Positions 8,633 through 17,015 are shown, numbered from the stretch's first letter. The stretch: DNA of 64,000 nt from JBBSEX01 sp038239345 (GCA_038239345.1 JBBSEX010000002.1:310001-374000), one strand, 5' to 3'. Made by a program: numbers and translations. The notes: generated by a model not told the origin, from the sequence alone.

Positions 8633-9109
8633 ATGAACGAGTCAACAGCTACGATTGCAGTAGAACAATGGCAAATTAGATTCCACGAGACCATGGCTGC
8701 TCTGCTTCGCGCCAAGGAGGCATTCAAGAAGCAGTTTGGCTTAGTCGGCCTGCTAAATGGACTTTGGAAGAGCAGCCGCGACCTCAAGTCGTTAACCGCT
8801 AGCCTTCGGACGATTTCAGAGATGCCGGATGGTGCGCTGCCCGAAGGAACTCTGCAGTCGCTCATACCTCAGTTGCGGAAGCTTATTGGATCGATTGACG
8901 ATCTGATGGATACCGCAAAACGCCGGAACCTGCTAAATCAGACCCTGACCGCTTCTCCGCTAAACCAGATTAGAGATCGAGGAGAATACGTCGCTGATTT
9001 TCTGGACACTCTTGAGATGTCGATTGACCCCGAAACCATAGCAGCCATCGACGAAGGACGCAGCCAGATCGAGCGCGGAGAATTCGTAGATATGGAACGG
9101 ATCTCCTGA
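8633..9109 (+). CDS. Hypothetical helical protein with antitoxin-like C terminus
   Basis: 158 aa, almost entirely predicted helical, with no signal peptide. The last 25 residues (IAAIDEGRSQIERGEFVDMERIS) resemble the C-terminal region of small antitoxins that pair with RelE/ParE toxins. The preceding 115 residues are unlike any antitoxin I know. The stop codon TGA abuts a GTG that begins a degraded RelE-like frame, a classic antitoxin-toxin junction. The antitoxin role is inferred from position and C terminus only. The gene lies in the accessory patch. Confidence 0.5.
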   Translation: MNESTATIAVEQWQIRFHETMAALLRAKEAFKKQFGLVGLLNGLWKSSRDLKSLTASLRTISEMPDGALPEGTLQSLIPQLRKLIGSIDDLMDTAKRRNLLNQTLTASPLNQIRDRGEYVADFLDTLEMSIDPETIAAIDEGRSQIERGEFVDMERIS

Positions 9110-9381
9110 GTGACAAAAGCTATACCTTCCGGCTCAGTCAGCAAGCCGCAAGCTATCTAAAGCGGCTCGATCAATCTAAGAAGGAAAAAATCGAAAAAGC
9201 ACTTCGGGAAGCGATTGCCGATCCGCTTGGCGCTTCAGATCACCTCGTCAATCGCGGATCTTAGCGTAAAATTCGGGTCTGCGGCTTGCGCATCGTGTTC
9301 ACGATCGACTCAGACCAAAAGCTGCTGCTTATAGACGCGATTCTGCCGCGCGGAGATGTATACAAGCACACTCGCCGTTGA
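9110..9381 (+). pseudogene. Degraded RelE/ParE-family toxin
   Basis: Translation in the frame of position 9112 gives a RelE-like chain: SYTFRLSQQAASYLKRLD, then KKEKIEKALREAIADPLG, then RKIRVCGLRIVFTID, then LLLIDAILPRGDVYKHT, ending at a TGA at 9379-9381. It is broken twice. The natural GTG start at 9110 is out of frame by one base at a run of four A (a fifth A would restore MTKSYTF), and an in-frame TAG lies at 9262-9264 just before the core beta strands. The partner gene upstream is intact. A sequencing error could explain one lesion but hardly both. Confidence 0.7.
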
Positions 9382-9568
9382 TATAGCTGGGCTTGCTTAA
9401 GCGGCCAAACTGCACTGCTCGAATAAGAGTCTGGATTCAAACTGACCCTACCCATAACCTGCGTACTGGACTTCAGGGTAACCTTCGGTTTCAATAATTC
9501 CATCAACGCGCTTTTAGGACACTACCGAAACTTCAGCGGCGGACAGCGCTGCTATCATCAACCCACAG

Positions 9569-9985
9569 ATGCGGTTTGCAGACGCAATCGAGCAGTTTCA
9601 GCGATTTCTTGGGGATCGGGGTCATCCTGACCCGTTGGTATGGATTACGGCTTCCGATGTTATGTGGTCTGGTGGAACGCTACTCATTCGCCTGAGGGCC
9701 GCAGCCACCGTTGAGTCAGAGCGAATGTTCGATGCAGCGACTGAGCGCGGTTATGGAGTTGCGTTGGAGGCCGTTGCGCGTGTGGACCACAGTATCTGCT
9801 GCTTTGTTCTGGTTCCCGCCGATTCTGAAGATGCTGCATCGAAGTTCATTGCGCCACCGTTGACGATGAAAGTCCGCCAAGAACTTCGTTCAGCCGAGCA
9901 GCCCGGCCCCTTCCGATGGTGGCTTATTCAAAAGATGGCATCGAAACGCGCACAAATTCACACACTACAATTCTTTGGACATTGA
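9569..9985 (+). CDS. Hypothetical protein
   Basis: 138 aa, start ATG, no signal peptide or membrane segment. An alternation of helices and strands (DPLVWITASDVMWSGGTLLIRL; SICCFVLVPADSEDAA) suggests a small globular alpha/beta protein. I do not recognise a family. It lies alone in the accessory patch between the dead toxin and the transposase remnant. Confidence 0.5.
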   Translation: MRFADAIEQFQRFLGDRGHPDPLVWITASDVMWSGGTLLIRLRAAATVESERMFDAATERGYGVALEAVARVDHSICCFVLVPADSEDAASKFIAPPLTMKVRQELRSAEQPGPFRWWLIQKMASKRAQIHTLQFFGH

Positions 9986-10129
9986 GCGCCGACAGCGAAC
10001 CGTGGGTGGATAACATGCGAGCGAAAAAACTTGAGCATTACGACCCGAGCGCCAGTTGCGCTCCGGATGACTTCGTGGTTGGGCGGGGACAAAGGCTTCG
10101 CCTCTTTCTCCGCAAGTGAAATTCCTGCG

Positions 10130-10563
10130 ATAGTGGACTCATCGGGCTGCTGGGGACTGGCCCCAGAGCAAGGGTGCACCGTCGAGAAGCGGAGCAAGGG
10201 TAAACTCACCGCAATCGTGCGCAAGAACGTCCGCAAAGGCTCCAAGGTTATGACGCACGAACTGCTGTCGTACGACGAGCTGAACTCGGAGTACCAGCAT
10301 AAGGTGATTTAGCACGCGGAGAAGTACGTTGACCGCAATGTTCACATGAACCGCATAGAGAATTTCTGGAGTCTGCTGAAGCGATCCATCAAGGGCAGGT
10401 TCGTGAGTGTTGAGCCGTTTCATTTGTTCAGATACCTCGATGACAATCATTCCGCTACAATGAGCGGCACACCGCGGATGCAGGATGCTTCCAGTCAGTT
10501 CTCGGGTCGGTCACCGGGAGGCGCCTCGATTGGAACATTCTGACCGGTCAGGAGGAGGGGTGA
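10130..10563 (+). mobile_element. IS1595/ISXO2-like transposase remnant
   Basis: The C-terminal part of a DDE transposase of the IS1595 group. The frame gives LLSYDELNSEYQHKVI, a TAG at 10310-10312, then HAEKYVDRNVHMNRIENFWS and LLKRSIKGRFVSVEPFHLFR, matching the family's HTNxIENFWSLLKR block. Near 10445 the homology shifts frame and continues as FRYNERHTADAGCFQSVL and TGRRLDWNILTGQ, ending at a TGA at 10561-10563. The N-terminal half is missing. One nonsense codon, one frameshift and truncation make it inactive. Confidence 0.75.
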
Positions 10564-10734
10564 TGTCCGAAAACCCAAGGCCAAGGGGGGCAGAGGAAGA
10601 AACATCTCCCGCGGCGAAAGACCTCCACGCTGGCGATTTCCAAAAGGTACTCAAGTAAGTCATCAAAGCTCCGCCGATGCGAAACGTTAAAGATCTTAAC
10701 CCCATAGCTGGACTAGAATAAGGCCCCCGAAAAC

Positions 10735-11724
10735 TTGGCACATAGCGAAGAACACCATCCACAAACCGGAACTCCGCCAATCAATGAGAGCCTGATCATT
10801 GACACCGTTCACCTAGAAGCGGCGCGCCAGAGCCGCGAACAGAAAGAACGCGATGAAGAGAATCGGAAGCGACAGGCGCAACACGACAGGCTAATGCTGT
10901 ATGTCACGCTTGGTCTTCTTGTAGCTAACCTCATTACTGGATTCGCTGCTCTTTACCAAGCGCATGCCTCTGACATTTCTGCCGGCGCAGCGAAGAGCGC
11001 TGCCGAGACGGCCACGAAGACTCTTGATGCAATGAATACCAGCGGGGAGGCGACTAAAGTTCAAATCGATAGGCTGATCGCTCAACAGGAACGGACCGCT
11101 AATGCAGCAGCCGAGAACATAAGGCAAGCAAGAGAGGGCCTCGCAGTTACAATTGAGCAAAGCCGCGCCACTCTTGAGGCTGGCAGTGCCGCTTCGCGGG
11201 TAGACCAACGCGCTTGGGTCGGAATTGGGCAACTTATTCCTAGGCCTGACGTATTTAAGGTCGGGAAGCCAGCTCATGTAAATGTGGGGATAACAGTCAA
11301 GGGCAAGACACCGGCAAGAGACATCGAAACTTACACTTACATCGATCCCGCGCCGGACGGAAGCCCCCCTCCTTTCTCTTATGGCGCACGTGGCCATGTT
11401 TTCTTGGGAGTTTTGTTTCCCGATAATGAACGATTTGTAGTTCTCCCTATTTCCGCTGTGGGGGAGGACGTATTGAGTGCGGCAACGCTTCAAAGTCTCA
11501 TCAAGGGTGATGTCTTCCTTTACGTCCACGGACAGATCTTCTACAAAGACATCTTTGGCCGAGACCACTGGACCACGTTTTGTCAGTGTGTGATGAATTA
11601 TGAGGGTCCCGTTAACTTCGGCACGTGCACCGAGCATAACGATGAAGGAGATGGCAGAATACCGAAGTACACGCCTAATCCGTTAACGAAGTGGCCCCCA
11701 GCTAAAACCCCTATTTCGCATTAG
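10735..11724 (+). CDS. Membrane-anchored coiled-coil hypothetical protein
   Basis: 329 aa from a TTG start. A charged N terminus (REQKERDEENRKRQAQ) leads to one membrane helix (about residues 55-75, LMLYVTLGLLVANLITGFAA). A long coiled coil rich in Ala/Glu/Arg follows (residues 80-155). After the motif DQRAWVGIG comes a beta-rich C-terminal domain. This layout is common among uncharacterised single-pass proteins in accessory regions of proteobacteria and acidobacteria; the function is not known. It is the last gene of the accessory patch. Confidence 0.6.
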   Translation: MAHSEEHHPQTGTPPINESLIIDTVHLEAARQSREQKERDEENRKRQAQHDRLMLYVTLGLLVANLITGFAALYQAHASDISAGAAKSAAETATKTLDAMNTSGEATKVQIDRLIAQQERTANAAAENIRQAREGLAVTIEQSRATLEAGSAASRVDQRAWVGIGQLIPRPDVFKVGKPAHVNVGITVKGKTPARDIETYTYIDPAPDGSPPPFSYGARGHVFLGVLFPDNERFVVLPISAVGEDVLSAATLQSLIKGDVFLYVHGQIFYKDIFGRDHWTTFCQCVMNYEGPVNFGTCTEHNDEGDGRIPKYTPNPLTKWPPAKTPISH

Positions 11725-11808
11725 CTGCGTCATCCACAGTAGCAAACCAACCACCACAAGACGGGCCTGCCTGTCTCCTCGATCCTGAGTAGCCCGACTT
11801 GTATGCGA

Positions 11809-11846
11809 GTTGTGTTCTGGTTGCGCGGTGGGGCGCGGGGGAAAAG
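11809..11846 (+). repeat. Oxidoreductase tail segment, copy 2
   Basis: Matches 32 of 38 bases of the 3' end of the disulfide oxidoreductase gene at 8268-8305. It still reads RVVFWLRGGARG in the same frame, but is attached to no gene body. It marks the right edge of the accessory patch. Confidence 0.55.
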
Positions 11847-11907
11847 TCGGGACGTCGCGCGACGCGCCATCGTTAGTGGCGCATCGGCCTTGGGTGTTGA
11901 TTGCGGT

Positions 11908-12807
11908 TTAGCGAAAGTAGGCGGAGACGGCGTCGAATTCGGTTTCGAAGTCCTGCACCAGGGCCGGGAGACGATCGCCCAGGCCGAGTATGGCGAGGCA
12001 ATCGAGGGAGGGCGTCGGCGGGTTCTCGGGATGAGTTCCCGGTTCCGCTTTCGGCGCGGCTGAGCGATCGAGTACGGACAAACCTTTTTCGTTGATATAA
12101 GCGTCGGCTGCCTGCAAGATTACGCTCAACGTCATGACGCCATCGGAAGGCGGCGGATCGTGATGGTGGAGCACGGCGGTCTGAATCTCGATGGGCAGAT
12201 TCCAAACACGCATGGCGTCGGCGGAGAGCTCTGGATGGGTGACACCGAGAAACTCTTCTTCCAAGACTAAAGCCGATGCGCCTGGCGAGAGGCCGGCCTT
12301 CAAAACATTTTCGTATTCGGCGGGCGAACCGAGCAGCATGAGCAGTTTGCCGAGATCGTGAAATAATCCGGCGACGAACGCCCCTTCGGCGTACTGGACA
12401 GGCAGGTGCTGGGCGAGTTGATCAGCGAGCATAGCCGTAGCGCCGGAGTGTACGTTGAAGCGAGCCATGGACCAGCAGGGCGGAGTGCGAACGCGATTCC
12501 ACATGCGCGAGATGGACATGCTGAGCACGGCATTGCGAAGGGTATTCAGCCCCAGGAGTGCGATGGCATGGCGGACCGAGTTGATGGTACCGCGGCGTCC
12601 GTACATAGCGGAATTCACTATGCGCAGAACGTGTCCGGCTACGACGGGATCGGTCTCGATTAAGTCCCCGAGCCGGGCGAATGAGACATTTTCTTGTCCG
12701 AGACTCGCCAATAACCGATTCAGGACCGGCGAGAAGGGCGGTAACCCATTCAAAGCTGCGAGGGACTTATCCCGGCAACTGCGTTTTGTTTGCTTCTGTG
12801 CGACCAC
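11908..12807 (-). CDS. HDOD domain protein
   Basis: 299 aa, GTG start. An HDOD domain fills most of the protein: LPPFSPVLNRLLASLG, then IETDPVVAGHVLRIVNSAMY, then a helix with HAIALLGLNTLRNAV, and the HD-like site AGLFHDLGKLLMLL. HDOD proteins are signalling proteins linked to cyclic-di-GMP or motility control and most lack phosphodiesterase activity. The C-terminal 60 residues are a proline-rich linker and a short helical tail (LAILGLGDRLPALVQDF). It lies downstream of and codirectional with the VOC and AraC genes, 39 bases after the VOC gene. Confidence 0.85.
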   Translation of the reverse strand: MVAQKQTKRSCRDKSLAALNGLPPFSPVLNRLLASLGQENVSFARLGDLIETDPVVAGHVLRIVNSAMYGRRGTINSVRHAIALLGLNTLRNAVLSMSISRMWNRVRTPPCWSMARFNVHSGATAMLADQLAQHLPVQYAEGAFVAGLFHDLGKLLMLLGSPAEYENVLKAGLSPGASALVLEEEFLGVTHPELSADAMRVWNLPIEIQTAVLHHHDPPPSDGVMTLSVILQAADAYINEKGLSVLDRSAAPKAEPGTHPENPPTPSLDCLAILGLGDRLPALVQDFETEFDAVSAYFR

Positions 12808-12846
12808 AAATGTCTCTTCGGAAGGAAATGGAAGAGTATGAGGGGG

Positions 12847-13221
12847 CTAAGGCGTTTTGGCGGCGAAGCAGACGCAATTTCCGCCTGGCTCACGGACGAC
12901 GATCTCTTGCATTCCGTAGAAAGTGATTCTGACGGGTACGACCACTTCGACGCCTTCCAACTGGCGGAGCGTGCCTTCAAAACTGTCGACTTCGATGAAC
13001 AGGCCACAGGTGGCATTCGCCATGGGGAGCATGAAGGGCAAATCGGCGCCCACGCTACCCCGGGTTTGGAGCATTAGCTCGAGACCTTCCTTTTCAAGAA
13101 TGACGAACCCGATAGCAGCGCCGTGGGGCACTTCGACAGTCTTCGTGAAACCCAGCCGTCCCACCCAGAATTCGAGCGACGGCTCAATTGCATCCATAAA
13201 CAACACGCTGGTGATCTTCAT
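12847..13221 (-). CDS. VOC/glyoxalase superfamily protein
   Basis: A 124-aa protein of the vicinal oxygen chelate fold. The paired beta-alpha-beta modules are visible: MDAIEPSLEFWVGRLGFT near the N terminus and EVDSFEGTLRQLEG, then EIVVREPGGNCVCF at the C terminus, as in glyoxalase/bleomycin-resistance proteins. The specific reaction is unknown. It starts 12 bases after the AraC-type gene, so a two-gene transcript is likely. Confidence 0.85.
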   Translation of the reverse strand: MKITSVLFMDAIEPSLEFWVGRLGFTKTVEVPHGAAIGFVILEKEGLELMLQTRGSVGADLPFMLPMANATCGLFIEVDSFEGTLRQLEGVEVVVPVRITFYGMQEIVVREPGGNCVCFAAKTP

Positions 13222-13233
13222 ACGTGGATTACT

Positions 13234-14148
13234 TTAGCGTGTGGGGGCGGGCTGGCGATTGGATAAATCGGCCATGAAGGCATGGGGACTGGTTCCGGCG
13301 AACACCTGAAAATCGCGAATCAGATGGGCCTGGTCGTAGTAGCCGCAATCGAGGGCGAGCCGGGCCCAATCGGGGCACTGCCGGGGGTGCAGCGATTTTT
13401 CGATGGCATGGCGGAAGCGAACGATGCGGCAGAGTTGTTTGGGAGTGAGACCGGTGGAGTCGAGAAAAAGCCGGCGGAGGTGGCGGGCACTGACACCAGC
13501 ATCTTTGGTTAAGCGATGGAGGGTGATGGAGCCGCGATGGGCGAGGATCGTGGCGGTAAGAAGTTCGACGGTGCGGGGGCGGGGCTGGGGATGCAGCTCG
13601 CGGGCCAGTTCGCGGACCGTCTCGAGGGGATTTTCGGCATCGGCGAGGCGCGATAACAGGTTCCGCGCGCGGACGCCCCAGATGTCTTCGAGGGGCAGGG
13701 CTTCGTTGGTCAGGCGGCTGGCGGGCAGGGGGAAGAAGGCGTGGGACATTGCGGGGCGAAAGCGCACACCGGCGGAAGACTGGCTGGATGGCACGAGGAA
13801 ATGATGCGGCCGGGTCATGGGTCCGGCGACGTGCAAACGGGGCGGGGCGAGGGAGGACGCGGTGAAGACGATGTCGATACAGCCGTCGGGCAGAACGCGA
13901 TGGGTGTGTTGGGTAGGGGAGGCCGCGAGCGTCCAGAAGCACTCGATGTGCGCGGCTAGGCGGGGCGGCGGAGCGAATTCGCGGTAAGGCGATGCCGGGA
14001 GGTGGGGCAAATTCAAGTGTAACGCTACGCGTCGAGCTGGTAGGCTTTTTGGTGGCTTGCCGCCAGCACAAAAGGGCGGACAAGTAGGAATGATGTTCGC
14101 TCCCAGCGTGAAAACTGAGGCGATGAGCAGAGCAACAGGCTTAATCAT
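13234..14148 (-). CDS. AraC-family transcriptional regulator with disturbed N terminus
   Basis: The C-terminal half is an AraC/XylS DNA-binding domain (DAGVSARHLRRLFLDSTGLT, then ALDCGYYDQAHLIRDFQVFA, GTSPHAF). The N-terminal sensor domain begins YREFAPPPRLAAHIECFWTL, where related regulators normally start. The preceding 54 residues look foreign: a signal-peptide-like stretch (MIKPVALLIASVFTLGA) and a segment KSLPARRVAL encoded by a 33-base sequence that also forms the 3' end of the gene at 15000. The real start may be a TTG at 14016 or 14010. It probably regulates the adjacent VOC gene. Confidence 0.8.
   Translation of the reverse strand: MIKPVALLIASVFTLGANIIPTCPPFCAGGKPPKSLPARRVALHLNLPHLPASPYREFAPPPRLAAHIECFWTLAASPTQHTHRVLPDGCIDIVFTASSLAPPRLHVAGPMTRPHHFLVPSSQSSAGVRFRPAMSHAFFPLPASRLTNEALPLEDIWGVRARNLLSRLADAENPLETVRELARELHPQPRPRTVELLTATILAHRGSITLHRLTKDAGVSARHLRRLFLDSTGLTPKQLCRIVRFRHAIEKSLHPRQCPDWARLALDCGYYDQAHLIRDFQVFAGTSPHAFMADLSNRQPAPTR
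14018..14050. repeat. 33-bp direct repeat, copy 1
   Basis: Identical to 14993-15025. The second copy is the natural 3' end (coding KAYQLDA and stop) of the DUF4287/DUF5655 gene. This copy sits inside the N-terminal frame of the AraC-type gene. The sequence contains CTACGCGTCGAGCTGG. Confidence 0.85.
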
Positions 14149-14423
14149 GGGTATAGCTCTTTGCCCGTGTTGCCGGTCCTACTATTGGGAGGCTTTTGAA
14201 ATGCCGGTTCTGGTACCGAATGACCGGACCATGGTTGCCGGTACGGATCGTGGGTGAGTACTGATTTTCAGAAGAATGCAATTTATTTGCGGAATATGTG
14301 AGACGATTTACGGGTAATCCGCACGGTGACATGATGACCGCCAGGCCCGAGTAGGTCTCTACCCCGGGTTTCTATGGCATTCGATCTTTTTGCCAGCGCG
14401 GTAACGAAGGGGTTTAAGTACAT
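14149..14423. other. Intergenic region, no gene seen
   Basis: I see no convincing reading frame, RNA or terminator in these 275 bases. They lie inside the segment bounded by the two 33-bp repeats. Confidence 0.5.
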
Positions 14424-14759
14424 ATGAGATTGATGATTCTGGGCACGATGGCTCTTGGAGCGATGACTTGCTTTGCGGGGGACGCAAAAACAGTTCCCGC
14501 CGGATCGAAGGTTTACGTCCAGGCAAGCGACGGCTTCGATACTTATCTGGACGCGGCACTTCGCAAGAAGCATGTTCCGGTTGTCATAGTCGCCGACAAA
14601 GACAAAGCGGACTATTCGCTGGAAGGCGTATCGGACCATAAGAAAGCCGGATGGGCAAAGACCGTATTTATGGGGCAAATACATTCCGACGAACAAGCGG
14701 GGATTCGGCTGGTGAATATCAAATCCGGCGAGGTGGTGTTCGCGTATGCCGTCAAATAA
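14424..14759 (+). CDS. Small secreted protein of unknown function, C terminus lost by frameshift
   Basis: 111 aa with a signal peptide (MRLMILGTMALGAMTCFAGD), then a small alpha/beta domain: GSKVYVQASDGFDTYLDAAL, KKHVPVVIVADKDKADYSLE, KAGWAKTVFMGQIHS. The family, which I recall as widespread in acidobacteria, usually ends with a conserved GKQTAAEACAKHLK-type tail. Here that tail is present one base out of frame: GRQTAAEACAKHLKEIVIQ, ending at a TAA at 14833-14835. Removing one A from the AAA at 14754-14756 would restore it. The protein may be truncated or the base may be an error. Function is unknown. Confidence 0.7.
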   Translation: MRLMILGTMALGAMTCFAGDAKTVPAGSKVYVQASDGFDTYLDAALRKKHVPVVIVADKDKADYSLEGVSDHKKAGWAKTVFMGQIHSDEQAGIRLVNIKSGEVVFAYAVK

Positions 14760-14992
14760 GAAGAATTCACTACACGGCAGGCAGACGGCGGCCGAGGCTT
14801 GCGCCAAGCATCTTAAAGAAATCGTTATCCAGTAATAGGGGATCTATGGCGGTGGGATGGATCTGGATCGTCTGCCGCTGATTGCGGCCGGCGTGTGTTG
14901 TCGAACGTCTGTTGTCGGACATGGGTTGGCGGAAGCGCAGGTATGGGGCGAGTTGCGCCGAATCGAGAGTGTCGGAAGACGGTAGGCAATTC

Positions 14993-15025
14993 TGTAACGC
15001 TACGCGTCGAGCTGGTAGGCTTTTT
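14993..15025. repeat. 33-bp direct repeat, copy 2
   Basis: Identical to 14018-14050; here it is the natural 3' end of the DUF4287/DUF5655 gene, including its stop codon. Confidence 0.85.
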
Positions 15026-15584
15026 TGAGCCAACTTTTTACTTCCTCGTCGATGTCGGCGGGGGTGGAGATGGCGATGCGGTGCGTGATGCGATCTTTTT
15101 TGGCGAAGCCGCCGGTATCGAGCAATCTGGCTGTGGGCTTGGTGTCGTGGAGGGCGAAGCCGAAATCGATTCGTGTTTTCGACGCCGGTTTGATTTGGGC
15201 GAAGACATGACGGCGATAGAGCGGGACTATGGTTTTGCAGGGACAGGCCTTCACGTCTTTTCCCAGGGCGAGGCCCAATTGCAAGAGCTTGTCGTAGATG
15301 GGCCGCAACGATTCCTTGGCGGCAAACATGGAATCGACCAGCGCGTCGGGCTCATAATTTTCCGCGCCCACGGAGCCGTCGGCCAGGCCAGCGAGCCAGG
15401 TGGCATAGTCTCTGGTGAGGCCGCGATCGGCTTTCAACCAGGCGATGCGTTCCTTGAGGGTTGGGGGTCCGGACTTGGTGATTTCGGCCATCCATTGTTC
15501 GAGCGTCTTGCCGGTACGCTCGTGTAGATTCGCGATGAAGGCTGCTTCCCGGGCGAAACCGGGATGGGATGAATAGAGAGACAT
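15000..15584 (-). CDS. DUF4287/DUF5655 domain protein
   Basis: 194 aa, cytoplasmic. The N-terminal domain (GKTLEQWMAEITKSG, then LKERIAWLKADRGLTRDYA) matches DUF4287. The C-terminal half (LGKDVKACPCKTIVPLYRRH, ASKTRIDFGFAL, KSWLKKAYQL) matches DUF5655. Neither has a firmly established activity. The gene starts three bases after the stop of the papain-like protease gene and so is the last of a three-gene operon with that protease and a methyltransferase. Confidence 0.82.
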   Translation of the reverse strand: MSLYSSHPGFAREAAFIANLHERTGKTLEQWMAEITKSGPPTLKERIAWLKADRGLTRDYATWLAGLADGSVGAENYEPDALVDSMFAAKESLRPIYDKLLQLGLALGKDVKACPCKTIVPLYRRHVFAQIKPASKTRIDFGFALHDTKPTARLLDTGGFAKKDRITHRIAISTPADIDEEVKSWLKKAYQLDA

Positions 15585-15587
15585 AAG

Positions 15588-17015
15588 TTATTTCCACCAG
15601 CGCGATTGAGTTTTGACGGGGCCTGTGGATTGGGGCACGGGGGCCGATGGCGGTACGGGCGGGGCGCTGGAATTCTTGAGTAGAATGGCCACGAATTCCG
15701 CTTCCGATTCGGCAAGCACGTTCTTTGGGATGTAGCAATATCCTTGATCGCCCCAATCAGAGCCCCAGGAATTTTTGACGATGTAGTAATTGCCGGTGTA
15801 GCCGACGAGGAGCATGGCGTGCCGGCCATGTTGGCCACTGGGTGCTTCGGCGGCGTTGAAGAGACCATCGCGGCCGGTTTTGGCGAAGCTGGATCCGGTA
15901 TTCATGGCGACGTGAACGGGACAACCGGCGCTGAGGACCTTCTTCACATCTTCGATGGCGATGGGAAGGGGCACGCCATCGAGCCGGTGTTGTTCGGCGT
16001 CGGCGGCCATGGCCCGTTCCTGCGCCACGGGGGTGGGGCGATCATCGGGCCAAAAGTCCTGGCGGCATGAGCCATGGTCGACCAGAACCTGACCTGGCTC
16101 GGGTCCGCCGACAGTTCCTTGACCGCCGCTGTGGGCATAAGGAAAATCTTGCGCGTCGCCCTGCATTTTCTGAAATTGATACATGGAATAGCTGGGCGAG
16201 AGGGGAATGAGCTGGCCGCCCATCAGGCTCTGGGTCATCTCCGTGGCGTGCGTCCAGGCGAAGGCCGAGCAGCGCGAAGTTTGGCCTTGATCGCCGATGG
16301 GCGTACAGTATTTACGCAGATCGACCGCATCTTTGGGCACGATGTTCGCGTAAGCCGGGGGCAATGGCTGGGGCTGCACGGTATCGCCAAGCTGGGGGAC
16401 GGAGACATCGACATTGCTGAGATTGATGTTGGTGTATTTGGCGAGCAACAACTGCAGGACGGCGGTACTGACGAAGCCGAAAGCCGTCAATTCGCCGTTT
16501 CGCTCGAAGAGATGGAGTGTATCGGACAGGCCTGGCTGGATCTGATCAAAGGCTCGACTGAAGTTGGGGTCTTGATAGGGCTGAAATCCTTCGGCTTCTT
16601 TTTGGGTGAAGACATCGTCGCCAAAAAACTGGTTTTGTCCGAATAGATTTTGGGCCGATTCGGCGTAGTCGTTGGGGGTCCAATCGCCCTCATCTTCTTC
16701 GAAGTCGGTTTCGTCGGCATTGGGAAAATCGGCGGCGGTGCCGAAGACATCCTCGTCGACGGAGGGGAGGTCGTCTTCGGAGGCGAAGTAGTCGTCCATG
16801 GTGACCGGATCGTCGTCTTGGTTGTCGGCCGGATCGTCGTTTTGATCGTCGTCGGGCTGGTCCTGGTCGTCCTGGTCGTCGGTGTCCTGCTGATCGTCAG
16901 TATCCTGTTGATCGTCGTCGGTGTCATCGAAGTCGCCGGCGCTATCGTCATCGCCGCCGAAGTCGTCATCGTCAAGACGGTAGGAGTAATCGAACTGTTC
17001 CGGATCGAGTGTCAT
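15588..17015 (-). CDS. Papain-family (C1) cysteine peptidase with acidic N-terminal extension
   Basis: 475 aa without a signal peptide. Residues 1-110 are extremely rich in Asp/Glu (repeats such as DDQQDTDDQQDTDDQDDQ), followed by a linker. The peptidase domain occupies about residues 230-445 and has all key residues: the oxyanion Gln243 in GDQG, catalytic Cys249 in SRCSAFAW, His399 in GRHAMLLVGY and Asn415 in VKNSWGSDWG. A short Pro-rich tail follows. The start ATG overlaps the stop of the upstream methyltransferase (TAATG), so translation is coupled. The acidic region may keep the enzyme soluble, bind calcium or a basic partner, or act as a pro-region; this is speculation. Confidence 0.88.
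   Translation of the reverse strand: MTLDPEQFDYSYRLDDDDFGGDDDSAGDFDDTDDDQQDTDDQQDTDDQDDQDQPDDDQNDDPADNQDDDPVTMDDYFASEDDLPSVDEDVFGTAADFPNADETDFEEDEGDWTPNDYAESAQNLFGQNQFFGDDVFTQKEAEGFQPYQDPNFSRAFDQIQPGLSDTLHLFERNGELTAFGFVSTAVLQLLLAKYTNINLSNVDVSVPQLGDTVQPQPLPPAYANIVPKDAVDLRKYCTPIGDQGQTSRCSAFAWTHATEMTQSLMGGQLIPLSPSYSMYQFQKMQGDAQDFPYAHSGGQGTVGGPEPGQVLVDHGSCRQDFWPDDRPTPVAQERAMAADAEQHRLDGVPLPIAIEDVKKVLSAGCPVHVAMNTGSSFAKTGRDGLFNAAEAPSGQHGRHAMLLVGYTGNYYIVKNSWGSDWGDQGYCYIPKNVLAESEAEFVAILLKNSSAPPVPPSAPVPQSTGPVKTQSRWWK

Noticed and set aside
13229..14083. Minus frame of 284 codons overlapping the AraC-type gene
   Set aside because: Low-complexity Pro/Arg/His composition; the adjacent frame shows a clear AraC domain.
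16487..16975. Minus frame rich in Thr and Lys, repeat-like
   Set aside because: It is the shifted reading of the Asp-rich leader of the papain-like protease; the same applies to the Val-rich plus frame at 16650-17018.
16790..16985. GTCGTC-type short repeats that could suggest a CRISPR or VNTR
   Set aside because: They are degenerate Asp codons within the protease gene, with no constant repeat and spacer structure.
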